This document shows, one piece after another, positions 1 to 4,483 of a stretch of DNA of 7,432 bases (its first letter is position 1; every line of letters starts with the position of its first letter). Source of the DNA: Chloroflexota bacterium (lineage in GTDB: Bacteria; Chloroflexota; Limnocylindria; Limnocylindrales; CSP1-4); contig JAJYJR010000284.1 in NCBI GenBank assembly GCA_021789355.1, positions 1 to 7,432 on the forward strand, written 5' to 3'. A model generated the notes under the pieces. The model ran no database searches. It saw nothing but the letters and a program-made list of their open reading frames with translations, and was not told the origin of the DNA. Position numbers and translations under genes: made by a program.

Positions 1-116
1 TCGGGATCGTCGTCGCGTGGATCGCCGTCGGCGCGGCGTGGCTCCTCGCCAACTCTCGGGCCAGCAGGCGTGCGCTGCTGGTAACGGCGGTCGCGGACCG
101 GGGAGCCAGCGCGTAG
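1..116 (+). CDS. 3' end of an unidentified membrane protein gene (partial)
   Basis: An open frame enters from the left edge in the frame beginning at base 3 and closes at a TAG at 114-116, giving 37 residues. The first 16 or so are strongly hydrophobic (GIVVAWIAVGAAWLLA), which reads as the last transmembrane helix. A short tail follows (NSRASRR...ADRGASA), whose arginines suggest a cytoplasmic C-terminus by the positive-inside rule. The stop codon lies inside the first unit of a GC-rich repeat that continues into the next gene. Too little is present to name a family. The neighbouring phosphatase and kinase make a cell-envelope or signalling role possible, but that is only inference. Reading frame: fairly confident; function: none assigned. 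Confidence 0.6.
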   Translation, partial: GIVVAWIAVGAAWLLANSRASRRALLVTAVADRGASA

Positions 117-165
117 GCGGGGCGGCGGGCGCGCAGGCGGGGTGGCGGCGCAGGCGGGGCGGCGG
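111..165. repeat. Irregular 18-bp GC-rich tandem repeat at a gene junction
   Basis: Three copies of an 18-bp core, gcgcaggcggggcggcgg with single-base changes, start at 111, 131 and 148, so the spacing is 20 then 17 bp. The first copy contains the TAG stop of the upstream gene, and the second contains the GTG used here as the start of the phosphatase gene. Each copy has an aggcgg that could act as a weak Shine-Dalgarno sequence. Confidence 0.75.
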
Positions 166-1176
166 CGCGCTTCGCTGCGGATGAAGACGCCACCGGCCGA
201 CCCTCGACCACCGGCCGACCCTCGACCGCCGGAGGACCCTCGACCGCCGGAGGAGCGGCCCGGTCGGGCGATCCGCGTGCGGTCCTGGCCGGACCGGACC
301 GACGAGCCGGACGGCGTGCGCGTCGAACTCGCGGGCCACTCGGTCACGGGTCCCGTGCGCAGCCGGAACGAGGATCACGTGGGATGGGCCGTTCCGGGCG
401 ATCGCGTCTGGGTACCGGCGAGACACGGGGACGAGCACGTACCGGCAGCGCAGCTCGCCGGCCCGATCGTGGTGGCGGCGGTGGCCGACGGCCTGGGGGG
501 CCATGCGGACGGGGACCTCGCGAGCCGCCTCGCGATCACGACGCTCCTCGAGCGGCTGGCCCCGCCGGGCGTGCTCCGCAGGTTGCCGGACACGCTCCGC
601 GACACGTACCAGGAGGTGAATGCCCGGCTCCTCTCGGGCGAGATCGACGGGGAGAGAGTCGGGACGCGCCGGCTGGGCGCCCAGACGACGCTGACCGCCG
701 TGACCATCACCGCCGGGTCCGCATGGGTGTCGCACGTCGGCGACTGCCGTGTGTTCCGGCTGCGCGACCAGGCGCTCGAGCTGCTGACCACCGATCACTC
801 GCAGGCGATGGAGCTGCTGCGGATGCGCCTCATTCGCCCGGAACAGGCGGCCACGCACCCGGGGCGCCACCTGCTCACGCGCTCCCTGGGGGGCGACATC
901 TCGCTCCGTGTCGACGTACGCTCCGGCGAGGTCCGCGAGGGCGACGCGTACCTGCTCTGCTCGGACGGTGCGTGGAGCGGCCTCTCGTCGGACGACATCA
1001 TCGCGGCGCTCGAGGGGGAGCTCGAGGCGGGGGTCAGCGAGCTGGTGGATCGTTCGATCGCGCGGGGCGGCGACGATAATGCGAGCGTGATCGCGCTGCG
1101 CGTGCTGCGGGTGGGCGAGCCGGTGGATGCCTCGGCGGGCCGGCGTGCCCTCTGGCGCCGCGTGCTCGGCGCATGA
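142..1176 (+). CDS. PP2C-family serine/threonine protein phosphatase (Stp1/PstP-like)
   Basis: Metal-dependent phosphatase that removes phosphate from Ser/Thr residues, usually opposing Hanks-type kinases such as the one encoded next. Numbered from the GTG at 142 (344 aa), the PP2C motifs appear in order: RNEDHVG at 75-81 (metal ligand D78), VADGLGGHADG at 114-124 (D116), AQTTLTA at 180-186, SHVGDCRVFRL at 197-207, LTTDHS at 215-220, LTRSLGG at 245-251, CSDGAWSG at 273-280 (D275) and GGDDNAS at 309-315 (D312). All metal-binding aspartates are present, so it should be active. There is no membrane helix, so it is probably cytoplasmic. The first 60 or so residues are a basic, proline-rich extension made partly of the hexapeptide PPADPR/PPEDPR from a DNA repeat; the conserved domain begins near residue 62. 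The start is uncertain: the GTG at 142 has aggcgg just upstream, while the ATG at 181 (MKTPP) lacks a clear ribosome site. Confidence 0.93.
   Translation: MAAQAGRRRASLRMKTPPADPRPPADPRPPEDPRPPEERPGRAIRVRSWPDRTDEPDGVRVELAGHSVTGPVRSRNEDHVGWAVPGDRVWVPARHGDEHVPAAQLAGPIVVAAVADGLGGHADGDLASRLAITTLLERLAPPGVLRRLPDTLRDTYQEVNARLLSGEIDGERVGTRRLGAQTTLTAVTITAGSAWVSHVGDCRVFRLRDQALELLTTDHSQAMELLRMRLIRPEQAATHPGRHLLTRSLGGDISLRVDVRSGEVREGDAYLLCSDGAWSGLSSDDIIAALEGELEAGVSELVDRSIARGGDDNASVIALRVLRVGEPVDASAGRRALWRRVLGA
191..250. repeat. 18-bp tandem repeat encoding PPxDPR in the phosphatase N-terminus
   Basis: Unit caccggccgaccctcgac occurs perfectly at 191-208 and 209-226. A variant (cgccggaggaccctcgac) is at 227-244, and a partial unit starts at 245. 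The period is six codons, so copy-number changes keep the frame. The encoded stretch is a Pro/Asp/Arg-rich, presumably disordered linker before the catalytic domain. Confidence 0.9.
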
Positions 1177-1220
1177 TCTCAGGGCAGCAGCGCCGCGATG
1201 CCGGGGCCACGCGGCGGCCG

Positions 1221-1327
1221 GACCGCGAGGGCCGCGCCGCCCAGTACCCGGACCGCGAGGGCCGCGCCGCCCAGTATCCGGACCGCGAGGGCCGCGCCGC
1301 CCAGTACCCGGACTGCGAGGGCCGCGC
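1221..1327. repeat. 30-bp tandem repeat forming the kinase leader
   Basis: Three full 30-bp units lie at 1221-1250, 1251-1280 (one C-to-T change) and 1281-1310, with a fourth truncated unit at 1311-1327 that stops exactly at the kinase ATG. Every unit contains gaccgcgagg (gactgcgagg in the last). In the last copy its gcgagg sits 7 nt before the ATG and probably serves as the ribosome-binding site, so the leader holds four tandem copies of that element. The repeat is also open in the kinase frame and would read as a GPRGPRRPVP-type extension if translation began further upstream. Confidence 0.9.
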
Positions 1328-2314
1328 ATGACCTCCGCCGAGCTGAAGCCCGGCGAAACGCTCGATCGGTTCCGGATCATGGAGGCGATCGGGCACGGCG
1401 CGTTCAGCGACGTGTACCTGGCGACCGACGAGCACGGCCGCCGCGTGGTGCTGAAGTGCCCCCACGAGGCGCTGCTGGGGGACGTCTCCGCGTTCGACCG
1501 GTTCCGGCGCGAACTCGAGATCGTCAAGCGGCTCGACCACCCGGGCATCCAGCGGTCGTACGACCTGGGCGAGGACCGGACCCGCCCGTACCTGGTGATG
1601 GAGTACGTGGAGGGTGAGACCCTCCGTGCGCGCCTGCGGCGGCTGGGGCGGCTGCCCATCGCGGAGGCCGTGGACGAGGTGGAACAGCTCGCGCGCGCGA
1701 TGGCGTCGGCGCACGCCCAGGGCATCTACCATCGCGACCTGAAGCCGGAGAACGTGCTGGTGACGCCGGAGGGCCGGGTGGTCGTCACCGACTTCGGGAT
1801 CGCGCTGATGACCGGCGCCCGCCGGTTGACGTGGCGTTGGCTCACCTCGACGATCGGGACGCCGGACTACATGGCGCCGGAGCAGGTTCAGGGCAAGCGG
1901 GGCGACGCGCGCACCGACGTGTATGCGCTTGGGGTGATGCTGTTCGAGATGCTCGCCGGTCGCGTGCCCTGGGAGGGCGACAACCCGCTGGCGGTGATGA
2001 GCCAGCACGTCAACGCGCCAGTGCCGTCGCTGCGCGACATCGACCCGGCGATCCCGCCGCCCCTCGAAGCGATCGTCCGTAAGTGCCTGCGCAAGGACCC
2101 GGACGAGCGGTACGAGGACGCCGGCGCGCTGCTGCACGACCTGGAGTCGTGGCAGGACCTGGACCTCTCGGGGTTCGTGTTCGGGGAGGAGGCGCCGGTG
2201 CGCCTCGAGTCGCGGCGCGGGCTGTGGCTGCTGGTGGCGGGGATCAGCGTCGGGTTCCTGGCCGCCTGCGCGCTGTTCGTCGCTGTCGTCTACCTGCTGC
2301 AGCACGCCGGCTGA
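1328..2314 (+). CDS. Hanks-type serine/threonine protein kinase with one C-terminal membrane helix
   Basis: Transfers the ATP gamma-phosphate to Ser/Thr residues and is likely the partner of the PP2C phosphatase just upstream. From the ATG at 1328 (328 aa) the kinase motifs are complete: glycine-rich loop GHGAFSDVYLA at 22-32, VLKC with lysine K43, helix-C glutamate E62, HRDLKPEN at 135-142 (catalytic D137), DFG at 155-157, GTPDYMAPE at 177-185 and DVYALG after it. An RD-type catalytic loop suggests control by activation-loop phosphorylation. A hydrophobic helix at about 295-322 (GLWLLVAGISVGFLAACALF...) is followed by only a few residues, so it has a membrane anchor but no PASTA or other extracellular sensor domain. 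The frame is open upstream to an ATG at 1127, inside the phosphatase gene, but that would add a 67-residue low-complexity stretch. I chose 1328 because gcgagg lies 7 nt upstream and the protein then starts close to the kinase fold. Confidence 0.94.
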   Translation: MTSAELKPGETLDRFRIMEAIGHGAFSDVYLATDEHGRRVVLKCPHEALLGDVSAFDRFRRELEIVKRLDHPGIQRSYDLGEDRTRPYLVMEYVEGETLRARLRRLGRLPIAEAVDEVEQLARAMASAHAQGIYHRDLKPENVLVTPEGRVVVTDFGIALMTGARRLTWRWLTSTIGTPDYMAPEQVQGKRGDARTDVYALGVMLFEMLAGRVPWEGDNPLAVMSQHVNAPVPSLRDIDPAIPPPLEAIVRKCLRKDPDERYEDAGALLHDLESWQDLDLSGFVFGEEAPVRLESRRGLWLLVAGISVGFLAACALFVAVVYLLQHAG

Positions 2315-2366
2315 GTGCCGTCCATCCGCGCGGGGCTGAGTGGGGCTGAGTGCCGTCCATCCGCGC
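2309..2366. repeat. 23-bp direct duplication spanning the kinase stop codon
   Basis: The 23-bp sequence starting ggctgagtgccgtccatc occurs identically at 2309-2331 and 2344-2366. The first copy contains the kinase TGA at 2312-2314; the second is downstream in the intergenic gap. A further ggctgag lies at 2334-2340. It looks like a local duplication at the 3' end of the gene; no function is apparent. Confidence 0.85.
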
Positions 2367-2467
2367 CACGGCGCGGGTCCCGACGCACTCGGCTGACAGC
2401 CACCCGGACCTCGGTCGTCATCGCAGCACGCCCGGGGCGTCTGAGTCGCCTCCTTCGCCGGGCCCAC

Positions 2468-2486
2468 CGTCGGCTGGGAGCCGGCG
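2468..2486. terminator. Possible shared hairpin between convergent genes
   Basis: cgtcggct (2468-2475) can pair with agccggcg (2479-2486) around a 3-nt loop, giving an 8-bp stem with one G-T wobble. It lies in the 184-bp gap between the 3' ends of the kinase gene and the deacetylase gene, where a bidirectional terminator would be expected. No T-run follows on either strand, and random stems of this size are common at this GC content. Confidence 0.25.
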
Positions 2487-2498
2487 CAGCGGCGGTCG

Positions 2499-3425
2499 CT
2501 ACGTCTCGCGCAGTCCCGCGAACAGGTCGTCCTCGGGGATCCGCACAGGCGCGACCCTCGACTCGCGCAGCGTGAACTCCTCGGCGGGGGCGAACCGTTT
2601 CCAGTCCTCGGGTCCCAGCGCCAGGAACGGGTTGTCCCGGGCGATCTGCGTCACGTGCTCGGAGAGGGCTGCGTGCTTCGCCGCCAGGAAGGCCGTCACG
2701 TCGATCCTGCTGGTCTTCGGGCCCACCGCGGCGGCCATCCGGCCCACCCAGTCCTCGCGCTCCCGCCGCTGCTCCTCGGTCTCGTCGGGCCTGGCGGACC
2801 ACCACGGCGTTATCCCCCGCTCCTCCAGGAGCCGGCTCATCTCCTCGCGTCTCTCGATGTCCAGCACGCCCTCGTACAACTTCAGGGGCTGCCAGGGCTC
2901 GACGGCCGCCGGTCCCTCCAGTTGATCCGGGTACCAGGCCGGGTCGCCTGCCCGCGCGAAGGCCCCCTTGGCGATCAGTGCGGCCCGGATGTGATCGGGA
3001 TGCCCGTACCCGCCGAAGTCGTTGTAGCCGACCATCACGTGCGGCCGTTCCTGCCGGACCACGCGCACCAGCCGGCCGATCGCCTCGTCCATGTCGGCCT
3101 GCCAGAACGCGCGCGGGTCGTCATTCTCGGGGGTGCCCATCATGCCCGAGTCCCGGTAGCCGAGCCACCGAAGCTCGAGCGACCCGAGGTGTGAGAGGGC
3201 GCGCTCGAGCTCGAGCTGGCGGATCTCGCCGAGGCGCGCGTGGTTCTCGGCGGTGTCCAGCTCGGGGACGACGATCTCGCCATTCTCGCCGTACGTGGAC
3301 GTCACGCAGACGACCCGCATGCCTTCGGCGGCGTACTTCGCCATGATCCCGCCGGTCGTGATCGTCTCGTCGTCGGGGTGGGCGTGGACCGTCATGAGGG
3401 TCAGGCGTGCGGTCATGGCGCGCAT
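2499..3425 (-). CDS. PIG-L family zinc deacetylase, Mca/MshB type
   Basis: Probable zinc-dependent deacetylase/amidase of the LmbE/PIG-L family, which removes acetyl groups from N-acetylglucosaminyl compounds. The closest remembered relatives are MshB (mycothiol biosynthesis) and Mca (mycothiol S-conjugate amidase). From the ATG at 3425 (308 aa, about the length of MshB), the signature AHPDDE is at 15-20 (zinc ligands H16 and D19, general base D18), LGYRDSGMMGTPEND at about 88-102, and GGYGHPDHIR at 138-147 (H142 and H145). The C-terminal half also looks intact, ending at the TAG at 2499-2501. Starts at 3425 (MRAMTARL) and 3416 (MTARL) are both possible; neither has a clear Shine-Dalgarno sequence. 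The frame stays open upstream to 4085 through minisatellites, but that part encodes only low-complexity repeats and I exclude it. The substrate is unknown: mycothiol fits only if the host is actinobacterial. It is transcribed toward the kinase gene. Confidence 0.9.
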   Translation of the reverse strand: MRAMTARLTLMTVHAHPDDETITTGGIMAKYAAEGMRVVCVTSTYGENGEIVVPELDTAENHARLGEIRQLELERALSHLGSLELRWLGYRDSGMMGTPENDDPRAFWQADMDEAIGRLVRVVRQERPHVMVGYNDFGGYGHPDHIRAALIAKGAFARAGDPAWYPDQLEGPAAVEPWQPLKLYEGVLDIERREEMSRLLEERGITPWWSARPDETEEQRREREDWVGRMAAAVGPKTSRIDVTAFLAAKHAALSEHVTQIARDNPFLALGPEDWKRFAPAEEFTLRESRVAPVRIPEDDLFAGLRET

Positions 3426-3480
3426 GGTATCTGCGAACGCCGGCTGCGGCCCGCGCGAGCCCGCTCCGCGCACGCTATCG

Positions 3481-3720
3481 CCCCGCCGGCGGTCCTGCTC
3501 GCCACGCCGGCGGTCTTGCCCCGAGGTCCCGCGCCGGTCCCGCGCCGGTCTCGCCCTGGCGTCCCGCGCCGGTCCCGCGCCGGTCATGCTCGCCACGCCG
3601 GCGGTCTTGCCCCGGTCCTGCCCCGGTCCTGCGCCGGTCCTGCTCGCTCGCCCGCCCCGAGGTCCCGCGCCGGTCCCGCGCCGGTCCTGCTCGCTACGCC
3701 GGCGGTCTTGCTCGCCACGG
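3481..3720. repeat. Composite minisatellite upstream of the deacetylase gene
   Basis: A scrambled block built from two short motifs: an 11-bp element cccgcgccggt (variants cctgccccggt and cctgcgccggt) and a longer element around tgctcgccacgccggcggtc. Exact longer duplications include a 32-bp sequence at 3519-3550 and 3655-3686, and a 28-bp sequence at 3496-3523 and 3587-3614, with an imperfect third copy near 3688. The order of motifs differs between copies, suggesting repeated slippage or unequal exchange. Only low-complexity translations are found in any frame. Confidence 0.88.
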
Positions 3721-3731
3721 TGCGCAGTTCC

Positions 3732-3948
3732 ACGATCAGTGAACAAGCGACCGGGACTGGGGCCGGCGGTGCCGCGACTGGGGCCGGCGGTGCCGGGACT
3801 GGGGCCGGCGGTGCCGGGACTCACAGGACCGCCGGCGGTTTGGCTCGGACCCGACGGCTTACGATCGGTCGACGTCGCCGATCGGCCGTCGATGCGGTCT
3901 TGTGGCGCCGGCGACAGCGCAGCGAGCCCCGCGTTGTTCACTGATCGT
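3732..3948. repeat. 217-bp segment bounded by 15-bp perfect inverted repeats
   Basis: The left arm acgatcagtgaacaa (3732-3746) is the exact reverse complement of the right arm ttgttcactgatcgt (3934-3948). Allowing one mismatch, the arms extend to 18 bp (3729-3746 and 3934-3951). The arms are much more AT-rich than the surroundings. The 187-bp interior holds a 21-bp tandem repeat, a perfect 12-bp palindrome accgccggcggt (3828-3839) and a 7-bp inverted pair cgatcgg/ccgatcg (3862-3868, 3878-3884). There is no credible ORF inside and no obvious target-site duplication in the flanks. It could be a MITE-like non-autonomous element, a long-stem structured transcript, or a paired binding site. Confidence 0.7.
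3755..3817. repeat. 21-bp tandem repeat, three units
   Basis: Units start at 3755, 3776 and 3797, each close to gactggggccggcggtgccg plus one base, and a fourth begins at 3818 before diverging. The period of 21 is seven codons, although no gene is called here. The core gccggcggt is shared with the composite minisatellite to the left and with the palindrome at 3828-3839, so these blocks may have a common origin. Confidence 0.88.
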
Positions 3949-3960
3949 CGAGAAGAGCCC

Positions 3961-4080
3961 AACGCTGGTGCTAGACACTGGATGGCGCCCGACGCTGGTG
4001 CTAGACACTGGATGGCGCCCGACGCTGGTGCCAGACGCAGGATGCTGCCCAACGCTGGTGCCAGACGCAGGATGGTGCTA
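3961..4080. repeat. 30-bp tandem repeat, four units plus a diverged fifth
   Basis: Units start at 3961, 3991, 4021 and 4051. The first two begin [a/g]acgctggtgctagacact; the third and fourth carry ccagacgcag in the middle instead. A rearranged partial unit follows to about 4105. Units 1 and 2 and the fragment at 4076 contain tgctagaca, resembling an extended -10 box but lacking the conserved final T. The repeat is open in several frames on both strands, which explains spurious long ORFs here; no gene is supported. Confidence 0.9.
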
Positions 4081-4130
4081 GACACGGGATGGCACCCGAC
4101 GCTGGACGAAGAGCGCGAGGTCGCGCCCCG

Positions 4131-4392
4131 TCACTGACGCGGCAGTACATCCGCGAACCAGTCCCATGCGGTGCCGCAGGAGCCGTTCGTCTGGACGAGC
4201 CGGGGCCCTCCGGGATGTGGTGTGCGCCGTCTTCGCCATACCGGTGATCGCGACACAGGTCCAGTTCAGTCCCGGAGCACGGTCGAGGCGAACGGCCCCG
4301 CTCACCATCACGGATGCGCCGGGCTACCACTGCGCATTGGGCGCGCTCGCGTCCGGGGCGGGGTAGCGGTGAATGGCCGGCGGCCCTGTTGG
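4131..4392 (-). pseudogene. Possible decayed gene remnant of unknown family
   Basis: Two stretches on the minus strand read like natural protein rather than GC-rich shadow. Upstream, at about 4392-4215, the frame gives AIHRYPAPDASAPNAQW, a TAG at 4326-4324, then ASVMVSGAVRLDRAPGLNW and TCVAITG. Downstream, in another frame, comes GPRLVQTNGSCGTAWDWF then ADVLPRQ and a TGA at 4133-4131. Their richness in W, F, N, Q and C and lack of Arg/Pro runs differ from the other frames of this region. They could be one secreted or ligand-binding protein broken by a stop and a frameshift. I do not recognise the family, and chance remains a real alternative. Confidence 0.28.
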
Positions 4393-4433
4393 CCATCCCG
4401 TCTCCCCGGAATCCCGAGCCTCGAACCGGCCGG

Positions 4434-4439
4434 TACGAT
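4434..4439 (+). promoter_or_regulatory. Candidate -10 element for the CoA-transferase gene
   Basis: TACGAT lies 44 bp before the ATG at 4484 in a locally less GC-rich stretch and would give a leader of roughly 38 nt. No good -35 box is visible at 16-18 bp spacing, so this is a weak call. If right, it rules out the upstream in-frame ATG at 4373 as the translation start. Confidence 0.25.
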
Positions 4440-4483
4440 GCGGAGGTGCGGTCCGTTCGCCTGGGTCGAACGCTCACCCACCG

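Noticed and set aside
1127..1327. Kinase start at the ATG at 1127
   Set aside because: It would lie inside the phosphatase gene and add 67 low-complexity residues, mostly repeat-encoded, while the ATG at 1328 has a suitably spaced gcgagg and starts the kinase fold directly.
1034..2467. 477-codon open frame on the minus strand
   Set aside because: It is antisense to the kinase and has no recognisable motifs; the kinase on the plus strand is unambiguous.
3481..4080. CRISPR array
   Set aside because: Repeats are contiguous or scrambled without unique spacers of constant length, and no cas gene is in the window.
3426..4085. N-terminal extension of the deacetylase through the repeat region (start at 4085)
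   Set aside because: The extra 220 residues are only translated minisatellites and the PIG-L fold begins a few residues after 3425. Open frames through repeats with periods divisible by three are expected.
3253..4137. 294-codon plus-strand frame over the intergenic repeats
   Set aside because: It consists of translated repeats and the antisense of the deacetylase start; there is no ribosome site or conserved domain.
4416..4432. tRNA T-arm-like sequence (ggttcgag on the minus strand)
   Set aside because: The flanking bases do not form the 5-bp T stem and no acceptor or anticodon arm can be found nearby.
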